From NCBI GenBank assembly GCA_041917295.1, contig JAYRXX010000063.1, forward strand, positions 131,586 through 195,585: a stretch of 64,000 nucleotides of DNA. The letters are read 5' to 3'. Below, piece by piece: positions 42,224 to 51,396 of this stretch. The stretch's first letter is position 1, and every line of letters starts with the position of its first letter. The stretch comes from JADKHR01 sp041917295. GTDB taxonomy: Bacteria; Elusimicrobiota; Elusimicrobia; FEN-1173. Made by a program: the position numbers and the translations under genes. The notes under the pieces are model-generated. The model was not told where the DNA came from and did no database searches. It was given only the letters and a program-made list of their open reading frames with translations.

Positions 42224-44413
42224 CTAAAAGCGCACGTTCAACCGGGCGCTCAAGATGTGGGCCTTGTAATCCAGGCTGTTGTCCGCCAGGGTCACGTTGG
42301 TTTGGCTCGCCGCTTGGCCCGTGGTCAGGCTCAAGTTCTGGTTGGCGAAATCCTCGATATCGTAGCGCTCGTGGGCGTAGCCCAAAGTACAGGTGACATT
42401 CGGACTTGCCTTAACTTCCCCATCCAACCGATACACCTGCTTGGTCGTCACTGTGGGGGGCGGCGCGGTCAATGTGGCCGCGTTTTGGGCATTGACGGTG
42501 AGGTAATCCATGGCGCCCCGGGAATGCGACAGGTCGTAGGCCAGGGCGAACTTGAGCCGTTCCGAGGGACGCAAATCCATCCCGGCCCCCACGGTATCGT
42601 AGCGGTCCGTGGTTTGAATCTCCCACACACCCTCCATATCGGATGTGTAGGGAGCGCCGCCGCTACGGTTCGACCGCTGGACGCCTTGCACCCACTGGAA
42701 CTGGTAGAACCCGAATAATCCGACCAGCTTAGAAATATCCAACGAAAGGTCCGCCCCGGCGGAAGCCGTTTTTGAATTCAGGAGGCCATACATCTGTGGC
42801 ACGTTGTTGGTCGAAACCAAGACCCCCTCATCATTGTTCAAAAGCCCTTCGCCGGATTTGTACTTGTCAGTTAGATAACCGCCGTTCAATCCGTAGGAAA
42901 GGGACCCCATCCAACCCGTGATTTGGAGATCTCCCGCGTTCCTGGCACGTGCCGCGATATCGAAATAGCGAAGGCCTTCGATGTCGGCTTCGGGAGCCTC
43001 ATAATCGGAGGCGTCTCGGTAGGAGTTGGTGTAACGCCCGCGAACGCTGAGGTTTGATGCGGGACGAAATTCCAATCGGCCAATAACAGTGTCATCGCTT
43101 GTTTCCTTATAATTTCGCATCTCGCGATTGGCCGTCTCATTGAAGGCTTCCACCCCGAGGAGCCAGGATTTAGCCAAGTTCCAATCCATGGTGAGACCCA
43201 TATTCGTCTTTCGGTAGCCGAAGCGATGGGTCGACCAATCCCCAGCGGACCAGGTTTGGTCCATAGCCACATGTCCGCCAAAATCCATGTGTTGAGAACC
43301 GTCCCCCAACTGTTCGGACCGCACCCTGGCACCGAGCGCGATATCCCGGGCCAATTGGTGTGTCAACCGATAATTTTGCACCCAAAGGTTGTTCGTGGCA
43401 TCGGCGGATTTTTCGGGGAGGGCCGCTGGAGTTAAGGCCGTATTTACCGTATGAGGGAGGAGATCGGCGTTCTGTCTCATCAAGGTGTAACTGGCATCCG
43501 CGTCTAACCGAGTCTTCTCCGCCAAGGCGAACCCCACATTCACCGCAAAGCCGTGGGAAATGTTGTCCGGCTGTACCGACGCCTGCCCCTTCGAAGGACC
43601 GACGCCGGTGCCAACGTTTCCAGAAATGTCCGTTGCCCGGCGGTAGCTGTCGAATGTCAATTTGTCGAGATCGTTCTTGAACGAGTTGAACACGTACTTC
43701 ATCCCCATGGACAGGTTCTTGCCGGAGTAGTCCACGCCCAGCGCGGAATCGTAGACCATTTGATCAACGGTCCTTGCCATTTCAACGGTGTAGTTGCGAC
43801 CAAAACCAAACATATTCATCTGCTTTCCCGCTTTTTTTTCCTGGGACAGGTCCAGATTCACCGCCCACCGCGGGGCGGGGGAGAACCCTAAATTGACCGC
43901 GCTTTTGTCGCCCCGCACGTAAAGCGGCTCTGTATGGGCAAGACCGGCGAACGTGCTGTTCATGACGTTGAACCAGTTTGCGGTGGTGCTCCCGCTTGTC
44001 TGAAGCGTCCCTTGCATTCCATCCGGAAGGGACAGAACCCCCGGACTCGTCTCGTTGTAGAGGGTAACAGACGAATTCGACCAACGGTGGGGAGTTTGGG
44101 AGTAGTCCGCGTTGAACCATAGTTTTCCACCGCGATTGTATCCCAGTTCCGCCGACTGATCGTCCAGACCGGGCCGGAGCGTTTCAAACGACAGGTCGTA
44201 ATTCGGGGCATCGACGTCCATGAAGTAAAAATCCATGTACGGCCCGTTGGGAACCTCGCCGTATTCCTCGAACTTCGCTTCGGAGGTGTTCACCGTGGCG
44301 CCCTGAACACCCACCCCCACTTCTTGAATAATCTTCGTTTCGGCCAAGATCGGGGTAAAAAAACCGCTCCCGAGGAGAAGTCCGGCCATATAGCCCAGAA
44401 GGTTGTTTTTCAT
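42224..44413 (-). CDS. MtrB/PioB-family outer-membrane beta-barrel
   Basis: A 729-residue exported protein with a signal peptide (GYMAGLLLGSGFFTPILA) and then many amphipathic strands ending in aromatic residues, with the final strand closing in LNVRF. The N-terminal region (VNTSEAKFEEYGEV) matches the family that sheathes MtrA-type decahaem cytochromes to carry electrons across the outer membrane. It directly follows a decahaem cytochrome gene, the normal order. ATG 44413 has GGAGG upstream. No MtrC-like surface cytochrome is in the window. Most of the barrel has little primary-sequence signature, so the family call rests on length, layout and context. Confidence 0.85.
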   Translation of the reverse strand: MKNNLLGYMAGLLLGSGFFTPILAETKIIQEVGVGVQGATVNTSEAKFEEYGEVPNGPYMDFYFMDVDAPNYDLSFETLRPGLDDQSAELGYNRGGKLWFNADYSQTPHRWSNSSVTLYNETSPGVLSLPDGMQGTLQTSGSTTANWFNVMNSTFAGLAHTEPLYVRGDKSAVNLGFSPAPRWAVNLDLSQEKKAGKQMNMFGFGRNYTVEMARTVDQMVYDSALGVDYSGKNLSMGMKYVFNSFKNDLDKLTFDSYRRATDISGNVGTGVGPSKGQASVQPDNISHGFAVNVGFALAEKTRLDADASYTLMRQNADLLPHTVNTALTPAALPEKSADATNNLWVQNYRLTHQLARDIALGARVRSEQLGDGSQHMDFGGHVAMDQTWSAGDWSTHRFGYRKTNMGLTMDWNLAKSWLLGVEAFNETANREMRNYKETSDDTVIGRLEFRPASNLSVRGRYTNSYRDASDYEAPEADIEGLRYFDIAARARNAGDLQITGWMGSLSYGLNGGYLTDKYKSGEGLLNNDEGVLVSTNNVPQMYGLLNSKTASAGADLSLDISKLVGLFGFYQFQWVQGVQRSNRSGGAPYTSDMEGVWEIQTTDRYDTVGAGMDLRPSERLKFALAYDLSHSRGAMDYLTVNAQNAATLTAPPPTVTTKQVYRLDGEVKASPNVTCTLGYAHERYDIEDFANQNLSLTTGQAASQTNVTLADNSLDYKAHILSARLNVRF

Positions 44414-44430
44414 TGTCGGTCGTCCTCCCT

Positions 44431-45435
44431 CTATCGAGTGAAGTACTTGCCTGCCGGATGGTTGGACCCGTGCACATAAGGGTGGCACTCCGCGCAGGAC
44501 TGGCTCATGATTTTATTGTTCCCCTGGCTGGCTTCCAGACCGCCGTACGGAGTGCTCGGGTGGTTGCCGGCCACGTGGCAACGCTGACAGAGGAAAGGTT
44601 GTTTGACCGTCAACATTTTATCGTGGTGCGACCCGTGCGGTTGGTGGCAAGTCAGGCAATTTTCTTTGACGGGCGGATGGTTCCAGAGCATCGGGCCGCG
44701 CTTGTCTTGGTGACAGGCGAAACACAGTTGGTTCGCGGTTTCGGCCTTCAATTGTTTCGGCGTCGAAGTCCCGTGGGGGGAGTGGCAAGAGGAACACTCC
44801 ATTTTTCCATCCCCGACCGGCATGTGGGCCGACCGGCGCATTTGGCCCTTCACGTCACGGTGGCACTGGTAACAAGTTTCAGACTCCGTGGCCTTGACCA
44901 AATCATTTTTTGGGCTGGCAGACGCGTGCACGCTGTGGCATGCGGCGCAAGACACGTCGCGCCGGTCATGGGAACTGCCCGCCCAGTGGGTTCGGCCGGC
45001 GTCTTTGTGGCAGGCCATGCAGGCGTTGGAAATGGCGGCGGTGTTCAACTTCTTGAACATTTTGATTGTGTCGAACCCCGGGTTGGTTTTGTCGCCACCG
45101 GCACCGGCGTGAAGCGAGCCGGGCCCGTGACAGGTTTCGCAGGCCTTATCAAATTCAATTCCCTTGTGTTTGGGAAGCATTTTGCCGTGGCGGGCGCCCT
45201 TGAAGGATTCCACCACGTCCGAATGGCAGGCGGCGCAGGCTTCGGCACCGACAAATTCAGCCACGGGAGCCGATTCCGAAACAACGGCCGGGGTTGATGC
45301 CGCCGTCTCTTCCGTAACCACCACGGGAGACGCCGAAACAGCCTCTTCGGCCATCACCGACAAACCGCTCACGCCGAATATCACCGCCGATACCCACAGA
45401 ACGCGTTGGGCGCACCGCACTAGGTTTTGTCTCAT
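44431..45435 (-). CDS. DmsE/MtrA-like periplasmic decahaem cytochrome c
   Basis: A 334-residue exported protein with ten CxxCH haem-c motifs (CAACH, CETCH, CMACH, CAACH, CYQCH, CSSCH, CFACH, CLTCH, CQRCH, CAECH). The signal peptide precedes an acidic Ala/Ser/Val linker. Spacing and motifs such as CSSCHSPHGT and CLTCHQPHGS are typical of the DmsE/MtrA family, which forms a haem wire inside an MtrB barrel. AGGAG precedes the ATG at 45435. It lies between the multihaem/cytochrome b gene and the mtrB-like gene, 18 bases from the latter. Confidence 0.93.
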   Translation of the reverse strand: MRQNLVRCAQRVLWVSAVIFGVSGLSVMAEEAVSASPVVVTEETAASTPAVVSESAPVAEFVGAEACAACHSDVVESFKGARHGKMLPKHKGIEFDKACETCHGPGSLHAGAGGDKTNPGFDTIKMFKKLNTAAISNACMACHKDAGRTHWAGSSHDRRDVSCAACHSVHASASPKNDLVKATESETCYQCHRDVKGQMRRSAHMPVGDGKMECSSCHSPHGTSTPKQLKAETANQLCFACHQDKRGPMLWNHPPVKENCLTCHQPHGSHHDKMLTVKQPFLCQRCHVAGNHPSTPYGGLEASQGNNKIMSQSCAECHPYVHGSNHPAGKYFTR

Positions 45436-45512
45436 GGCTCTCCTCAAAGATGTCGGTTCAAGAATGTCGTTGGCCTTCCCGCGTTGATGTATAACTGATG
45501 TTAATGAAAATG

Positions 45513-47414
45513 TCAATGATTTTCGTCATGCTCTTTTTTCTTCATTTTCTTGCGTCGGACGAATCCCGTCAGCCACGACCAGTTCATGGGATAAATGTCC
45601 GGGTCCATCATCACGCCGTAGATGTGCCAGACAAAAATGGCCAAGCACGCGAGCACGGCTTCGTAAAAATGGATTTGCATGGCCAGGTCCATGGTCCACA
45701 ACGGGAAAAAGCGGAGCGTAAAATTATTAAACACCTGCAACGCGCCCGTGATCGCCATCACCACCGAGCCCCACACCAGGGCCCAATACTCGATTTTTTC
45801 GCCGTAATGGTAAAAAGCCGTCGACGGCGCGGGCGTTTTGCGCAGGCCCACATTGAACAGTTGGCGGTCAATGAACAATTTCACGTCGGACCAGCGGGGC
45901 CGCAACGCGTTCAACAAAAATCGTCCCCGGCGGGTCAAGATCATGTAAGCCGTGTGGTAAACGCCCAGAACCACAAAAATCAACGCCGCCCATCGATGGA
46001 GGCCCCGGCGAATCTCCTCAGAAAACGGCGCAATAACGTGCATCCAGGACTCTTCCGAGAATTTTGTGGCAAACCCCGTATACGCCAGCGTGCAGAATGC
46101 GACGATCAACACCCCGTGTTGGATGCGCTCGTTAACCGTGAGCCGAATATCCAGTTCCTCTTCCCCCAACACCGTTCGTTGGCCCGACCAGGCCTTGCGG
46201 GCCCAATCCAGAAAGTTGTGGAAAAACATCAACCCCACCGTCAACGGGATGACGAACAAATAAAAGGTCTTCACCACCCACAACGACCAGTGCTTCGACG
46301 TGGGCGGGCCGTGAACGTAGCCCGTGGCCAGCTGGGATCCCGCGCCGGTATGGCATTTGCCGCACGTGGTGGACAGATTGGCTCGGTTGATGGAGGACCG
46401 GGGATCCTTTGACGGCAGAACGTCGTGAAACCCGTGGCACGACGCGCAGTTGGCCACTTTCAAGTTGCCCCGTTCCGCCGCCATGCCGTGATACGAATCC
46501 TTATAGGTTTTCAACCGGTTCGTGGGAAGGCCCAACCGAAGAGCCAATTTCGTGGAGGTGTGACAGGTCGAACAGGTTTGCGTGATGGCCCCCACGTGGG
46601 TGGACGAGCCCGGATCCTGAGGCGACAAAATGGTGTGTTCCCCATGGCAATCCGTGCACACGGGGGATTCTTTAATCCCGGCGGCCAGGGCCTGGCCGTG
46701 AATGCTTTCCCGATAAGTGAGGGCCACGTTTTCGTGGCACCGTTCGCACGTTTTCGGGATGTTGGGCCGATAGACCCGGCTGGCCGGGTTGGCGGCGCCG
46801 TGGATATCGTGGGTGCCGTGGCAGTCTGAACACACGGCGGCGTTGGTTCGGCCCGCCGCCAAAGCTTGGCCATGCACCGTGGTGTTATAAGAGGCCAACG
46901 GATCGCGCTGGGTCAGCCGAACCCCGGCCATTCGTTCCGCGTCGGCGTGGCACTGGGCGCAGGTCTTCACAATGTTTTGGCGGTGAACCGGAGATTGGGG
47001 GTTGCGGGAATTAAGCAGAGTGTGGCTGTGCCCGTGGCAATCCTTGCAGGTGGCCGCTTCCACCCGACCCCGGCTCATGGCTTTGCCGTGGTCTGAGTTC
47101 AAATAAATCTGGGATTCCAGCCGATGGCATTGGGCGCAGGAAACGGGCGCCAGGGTGGGTGGGTGAGGAATTTCTTTGCCCGCGTCTTGATGGCAGGCCA
47201 CGCACCGGACTTTGCCGTGGATCGACGACGAAAACGCCCGGTGGTCCACGAACAGCGGCCCCACGTCCGACTGGCCGTGGCACGCCAAGCAGTCGTCGTT
47301 TTCCTGGGCCCCTATTGGAAAGGCGAAAAGAAAGACCCCGCCGAGGAGAATCCCCGACCAGACCCAATAAACGCGATTGTCCCTTTTCAATCTCTTGATA
47401 TCTTTATCCCTCAC
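45513..47414 (-). CDS. CbcL-like fusion: 11-haem cytochrome c plus membrane cytochrome b
   Basis: About 633 residues. After an N-terminal membrane segment (YWVWSGILLGGVFLFAFPIG) there are eleven CxxCH motifs to about residue 385. Four or five transmembrane helices follow, with candidate b-haem His residues in ERIQHG, GLHRWAAL, GVYHTAY, QIHFYEA and VWHIYG. This layout is that of Geobacter CbcL-type quinol:cytochrome oxidoreductases, which feed low-potential extracellular electron transfer. The open frame extends to a TTG at 47501 overlapping the previous stop, but the extra residues look like translated intergenic repeat (SRVPPPLGEDVPKGQ), so GTG 47414, after AAGGGA, is preferred. The start is uncertain. 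Confidence 0.85.
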   Translation of the reverse strand: MRDKDIKRLKRDNRVYWVWSGILLGGVFLFAFPIGAQENDDCLACHGQSDVGPLFVDHRAFSSSIHGKVRCVACHQDAGKEIPHPPTLAPVSCAQCHRLESQIYLNSDHGKAMSRGRVEAATCKDCHGHSHTLLNSRNPQSPVHRQNIVKTCAQCHADAERMAGVRLTQRDPLASYNTTVHGQALAAGRTNAAVCSDCHGTHDIHGAANPASRVYRPNIPKTCERCHENVALTYRESIHGQALAAGIKESPVCTDCHGEHTILSPQDPGSSTHVGAITQTCSTCHTSTKLALRLGLPTNRLKTYKDSYHGMAAERGNLKVANCASCHGFHDVLPSKDPRSSINRANLSTTCGKCHTGAGSQLATGYVHGPPTSKHWSLWVVKTFYLFVIPLTVGLMFFHNFLDWARKAWSGQRTVLGEEELDIRLTVNERIQHGVLIVAFCTLAYTGFATKFSEESWMHVIAPFSEEIRRGLHRWAALIFVVLGVYHTAYMILTRRGRFLLNALRPRWSDVKLFIDRQLFNVGLRKTPAPSTAFYHYGEKIEYWALVWGSVVMAITGALQVFNNFTLRFFPLWTMDLAMQIHFYEAVLACLAIFVWHIYGVMMDPDIYPMNWSWLTGFVRRKKMKKKEHDENH

Positions 47415-47497
47415 CTGTCCCTTTGGGACATCCTCTCCCAAGGGGGGAGGAACGCGTGACCGTATTGGCCCCTTAAAGAGGCCCCGATGCTTTTCCG

Positions 47498-47851
47498 TCA
47501 ACCTTTGGGTTTCGCGGGGGCGAGGGAACGGAAATATTTCGTCAACGCAGAAATTTCTTCGGCTTTCAATTTGTCCGCGTAGGCCGGCATCTTGTTAAGT
47601 CCCTTGGCGGTCAGCGCGTCCAACTCTTCGTCTTTTTTCTTGAGAGTCGTTTCGTCCACCAGGTCCAAGAGGGCGATATCGACTTTAAACATTTTTGCCA
47701 TGGAGGGCGCGCCTTTGCCGTCTTTGCCATGACACGACGCGCACTTTTGGGCGTAAAGTTTAGCCGTTGGATTTTCCGCCGGAACCTCCGCCCACGCCAC
47801 GCCCGCCACCGCTGTTCCCAAAACCAACAGAGCCGCCAAACGTTTCACCAT
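47498..47851 (-). CDS. Small mono-haem cytochrome c
   Basis: A 117-residue periplasmic cytochrome: signal peptide (RLAALLVLGTAVAGVAWA), one haem site KCASCHGKDGKG, and a candidate axial Met in LNKMPAYADKL. It is a class I-type soluble electron carrier. First gene of the porin-cytochrome operon, with GGAGG before the ATG and a good promoter upstream. It could shuttle electrons between the membrane cytochrome b fusion and the decahaem cytochrome. Confidence 0.9.
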   Translation of the reverse strand: MVKRLAALLVLGTAVAGVAWAEVPAENPTAKLYAQKCASCHGKDGKGAPSMAKMFKVDIALLDLVDETTLKKKDEELDALTAKGLNKMPAYADKLKAEEISALTKYFRSLAPAKPKG

Positions 47852-47925
47852 AAGGACACCTCCTGTTTCTGGATTCTGGCCAACTTCATGCCGCAATGAC
47901 GCGGATGGAAATAAACCGCCCCTCA

Positions 47926-47954
47926 ATCATAAAGCAAGAAAAGAAGTTTCGCAA
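47926..47954 (-). promoter_or_regulatory. Sigma-70-type promoter of the porin-cytochrome operon
   Basis: On the minus strand TTGCGA (47949-47954) and TATGAT (47926-47931) are 17 bases apart, 75 bases before the cytochrome c ATG and directly after the upstream gene's stop. This gives the cytochrome operon its own transcription unit. Confidence 0.6.
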
Positions 47955-47956
47955 GG

Positions 47957-49189
47957 TTATTTTTTTTCCAGCGCGGGAGGGGGCGGCGCGGACGGAAAGA
48001 ACAACGCCACCAAACGGTCGTTCCCGGCCAACGATGGAAACACTTTGATCGAGACGATGCCCACCGCGTCTGGGCGGCTGACCGCAGGGGACGTCTCACC
48101 CCGGGCGCATTGGGCCAACGCCGGGAACACGTCTTCCAACGGCGGAAGAACCAACCCCCGCCGTTCCAGCGCATCCCACAGGGGCCGATCCAGTCGCACG
48201 GGCGAACGACCCAGCCATGTTTCCAGCGCCGGGCTGGCGTACACCACTTCCCACGACGGGCCCAACAACACCCACGCCCACGGAAGACGAGACGACACTT
48301 CTTTCAACGATTCCATTAAATCGGCACTGCCGCCGCGCGTATCTATTTCCAGTTCGCCCTCCGATCCCACCCCGACGCGCAACGAACCCACGTTAAGCCG
48401 TTCCCGTTTAAACAAGGCGTTGCGCCGCACCAACAATCGATGGAAGGCCCGCTGAAACACCGCCGCCACCAACTCGTCGTCAAGCGGCGCGCTCACGCAT
48501 TCCACCGGAAAGGATCGAAGAATTTCCCGCGCCGCCAGTTCCGCGGGGCCCGATTCGGTTAATAATAAGATCACCTCGAACCCGGATCGGGCCGACCGAT
48601 TTTCGAGCACGCGTTTTAACACCTCTTTGCCCTCAGGATGAACTTCCCAGACCAGCACGTCGAGTTCTCCCCGCTCGAGGGGCCCGCGCCAATCATCGAC
48701 CGTCGCGGGAACGGCAGTGTCGCACCCGTTGGCCTGCAAAGCCCGTTCCAAGACACGCTGACACGATTGCGAATCCACTCTCAGAAACGCCCGCGGCCGC
48801 ACGTCTTGGTTGACGGCCCGGCGTTTGGCTTGGATTTGGGAAATGACCTGGACCAACCGATCCAGGTTTAGGGGTTTTCGCAGACAGGCAAACGCGCCTT
48901 GACGGAGCAAATCTTTTTCAAGCGTTTCCGTGGCGAACCCCGTCAGCACGACAACGGCGGTGTGGGGCGACTTTTCTTTGATGGCGTGCAAAACGGCGGC
49001 GCCGTCCACCTGGGGCATCTGAAGGTCGGTGATCACAATGCCCGGCCGTTCCCGGCTGAACAGGTCCAAACCGCGGATCCCATCGGAGGCGGAAATCACA
49101 TGGTATCCCAACCGTTCCACCACCCGGCACGCGGTGGCGCGAAACGGCTCAAAATCGTCAATGATCAGAATCTTTTCCACAGCGGCCAT
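47957..49189 (-). CDS. Response regulator: receiver, pseudo-receiver and PAS-like domains
   Basis: A 410-residue protein with a canonical receiver at about residues 5-120 (LIIDD; phospho-acceptor Asp55 in ITDLQMP; LTGFA; RKPLN), then a second domain with receiver-like size but no acceptor motif (about 135-265), then a PAS-like domain at about 320-400 (WAWVLLGPSWEVVYASPALETWLG). There is no DNA-binding or enzymatic output. The ATG at 49189 begins the receiver directly; a longer frame from 49318 adds a Pro-rich stretch inside the divergent promoter region. It is divergent from the pilB-receiver gene, suggesting shared signalling. Confidence 0.8.
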   Translation of the reverse strand: MAAVEKILIIDDFEPFRATACRVVERLGYHVISASDGIRGLDLFSRERPGIVITDLQMPQVDGAAVLHAIKEKSPHTAVVVLTGFATETLEKDLLRQGAFACLRKPLNLDRLVQVISQIQAKRRAVNQDVRPRAFLRVDSQSCQRVLERALQANGCDTAVPATVDDWRGPLERGELDVLVWEVHPEGKEVLKRVLENRSARSGFEVILLLTESGPAELAAREILRSFPVECVSAPLDDELVAAVFQRAFHRLLVRRNALFKRERLNVGSLRVGVGSEGELEIDTRGGSADLMESLKEVSSRLPWAWVLLGPSWEVVYASPALETWLGRSPVRLDRPLWDALERRGLVLPPLEDVFPALAQCARGETSPAVSRPDAVGIVSIKVFPSLAGNDRLVALFFPSAPPPPALEKK

Positions 49190-49269
49190 TGTAGCGTTTT
49201 TGGAATCCCCATTGACAAGGGGCGGTTTTGGGGGCAAGCTCAAGAGGTCCAACAAAGGGAGCCCTTTCA

Positions 49270-51396
49270 ATGGTTGCAAAACGGTTTGAAGATGAATGGC
49301 TGGTGCGGGCGGTGGCAACGATTCCGGGGGTCACCGAACCCGTGCTTGAACAGTACCGCCGGTCCAAGTTTACCTGTTTGGCGCAGGCCTTGACTCTCGA
49401 AAATGTCTGCACCCCTGTCGATGTGGACAAGGCGGTGGAAACCGTGTTTCGGTTTTCCCCCGTGCCGGCCGGGACCAAAGCGGCGGAACCCTTGGCTCTG
49501 TCCTTGGTGCCGGAACGGGTGTGCCGTTCGCGGCGGATGCTGCCGTTTCGATTGACGGAAGACGGGATCGATCTGGCCATGGCCAACCCCCTGGACATGG
49601 TGGCGGTGGCCGACGCGGAATCGTTGTCGGGCCGAAAAGCCAAGGTGTTTTATTGTTCGGGGCCCGATCTGGACGTGTTGCTGGACCAAAACTTTTCGGA
49701 AGAGACCGTGATTGAAAAGCTGGCCAACAAGCTGTCGCCCGCCACCGACGACAAAGATGTGGAGGTGATCGTGGAGGGCCGCAAAGGGCCCAGCGATGTG
49801 GAAGAACCGGTCCGGGTCACCGCGCCGGTCATCCGGCTGGTCAATTCGTTGTTGCGCCAAGCCGTCTTACTGCGCGCCTCCGACATTCACATTGAACAGC
49901 AGGAGAATCAAACAGACGTGCGGTTCCGCATTGACGGGCTTTTGAAAAGCGTTATGACCGTACCGCTCCATGTGGGGCGGGGCGCGTTGGTTTCGCGCAT
50001 CAAGGTGATGTCCAACCTGGACGTGGCCAACCGCCTTAGACCCCAGGACGGCCGGGGGAAAATTCGCTTCGCGGATCGGGAAATCACGTTGCGCGTCTCC
50101 ACCTTGCCCACGGATCACGGCGAAAAAGTGGTGATCCGCCTGCTGGATCAAAATTCCGTGAATGTGTCGCTGGGATCGTTGGGGTTCGGGTCGAACAATT
50201 TGGCCCGGCTGGAAGCGCTGATGCAGGCCGGGCAAGGCATGATCATTGTCACCGGCCCCACGGGGTCCGGCAAAACCACCACCCTGTACGCCATGCTCAA
50301 CCATTTGAAGAGCGAAGTGACCAACATCACCACGGTGGAAGATCCCATCGAATACCATTTGCCCGGCATCAACCAGGTCCAAGTGAACGAGAAACAAGGG
50401 CTCACGTTCGCCAACGTGTTGCGGTCGGTTCTGCGCCAGGACCCGGACATCATCTTGGTGGGCGAAATCCGGGACGCGGAAACCGCGCTGGTGGCTTTTC
50501 AAGCGGCCATGACCGGGCACCTGGTGTTTGCCACGTTGCACACCAACGACACCTTGTCGTCGGTCACCCGCCTGACCGACATGGGGGTGGAACCATTTAA
50601 GATAGCCCCCTCGTTGTTGGCCGTCACGGCCCAACGGTTGGTCCGGCGGCTGTGCCCTTCGTGCCGGCGGCCCATTGCGCCGCGCAACCAAAACCCCCGG
50701 GTTTTGGAACTCCTTCAAGAACACCGTCTTCCGTCCACCACGTTCGGCGCCGACGGGTGCCCCGCCTGCGCGCACACGGGGTACGCGGGACGATTGTCGC
50801 TTATGGAACTGCTGGTTGTTGGGCGACGTTTGCGCGAACGGTTGAGCCGAGGAGCCGACCTGGCTTCGTTGCAGGAAGCGGCCGAACAGGAAAAGTCCCT
50901 CACCCCCCTGTTGGTGGATGCGTTGTGGCATGTGTCGGAGGGACACACCACCGCGGAAGAAATCATTCCGTTTATCGGGTTGGGCACCCCCAAACCGACC
51001 GCGTCCGCCGCGATGTCTTCATTGCCGACCCGAATCCTGGTGGCCGACGACGACGAAAGTTTGCGTCTTTTGTTGCGGGGGATTTTGGAAAGCAAGGGCT
51101 ACTTTGTTGACGAGGCAAAAGACGGGGCTGAAACCCTCAAAAAAATGGCCGATGACCCGGCCGATTTGCTTCTGTTGGATTTAACCATGCCCGGCCTCAA
51201 CGGCCACGACGTGTTTCGCTCGTTGCGGGAAGAACGGGGCCTTTTCCAACTACCGATTGTGGTGGTGAGCGGCGACGAAGCCGAAGCCAGCCAAGAGAAA
51301 GCCTTCACCCTGGGGGCCGACGACTACATCACCAAACCGTTCAAACCGTCCTTGGTTTTGTCGCGGATCGCCGCGGCCCTGCGGCGAGCCAAATAG
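49270..51396 (+). CDS. pilB: PilB/GspE-type assembly ATPase fused to a C-terminal receiver domain
   Basis: A 708-residue protein. There is an N-terminal GspE_N-like domain at about residues 1-150, then the secretion ATPase core: Walker A GPTGSGKTTTLYA, Asp box EDPIEYHL, Walker B ILVGEIRDAETA, His box TGHLVFATLHTND, and the zinc-site cysteines CPSC and CPAC. From about residue 590 a complete receiver follows (LVADDDE; Asp in LLLDLTMPG; VVVSGDE; ITKPFKPS). Type IV pilus extension ATPases do not normally carry a receiver. ATG 49270 follows AGGGAG. The next gene, a hybrid kinase, begins directly after its stop, making it the likely phosphodonor. Confidence 0.9.
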   Translation: MVAKRFEDEWLVRAVATIPGVTEPVLEQYRRSKFTCLAQALTLENVCTPVDVDKAVETVFRFSPVPAGTKAAEPLALSLVPERVCRSRRMLPFRLTEDGIDLAMANPLDMVAVADAESLSGRKAKVFYCSGPDLDVLLDQNFSEETVIEKLANKLSPATDDKDVEVIVEGRKGPSDVEEPVRVTAPVIRLVNSLLRQAVLLRASDIHIEQQENQTDVRFRIDGLLKSVMTVPLHVGRGALVSRIKVMSNLDVANRLRPQDGRGKIRFADREITLRVSTLPTDHGEKVVIRLLDQNSVNVSLGSLGFGSNNLARLEALMQAGQGMIIVTGPTGSGKTTTLYAMLNHLKSEVTNITTVEDPIEYHLPGINQVQVNEKQGLTFANVLRSVLRQDPDIILVGEIRDAETALVAFQAAMTGHLVFATLHTNDTLSSVTRLTDMGVEPFKIAPSLLAVTAQRLVRRLCPSCRRPIAPRNQNPRVLELLQEHRLPSTTFGADGCPACAHTGYAGRLSLMELLVVGRRLRERLSRGADLASLQEAAEQEKSLTPLLVDALWHVSEGHTTAEEIIPFIGLGTPKPTASAAMSSLPTRILVADDDESLRLLLRGILESKGYFVDEAKDGAETLKKMADDPADLLLLDLTMPGLNGHDVFRSLREERGLFQLPIVVVSGDEAEASQEKAFTLGADDYITKPFKPSLVLSRIAAALRRAK

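Noticed and set aside
44413..45297. Plus-strand open frame of about 294 codons over the decahaem cytochrome gene
   Set aside because: It is the antisense shadow of a gene with ten CxxCH motifs; no ribosome site or family motif.
47415..47501. TTG-started N-terminal extension of the multihaem cytochrome b fusion
   Set aside because: The extra residues read like translated intergenic repeat and would put about 30 polar residues before the signal/anchor; GTG 47414 fits better, though not proven.
49867..50946. Minus-strand open frame of about 359 codons inside the pilB gene
   Set aside because: His/Gln/Gly-rich antisense translation of a high-GC gene; the sense strand has all the ATPase motifs.
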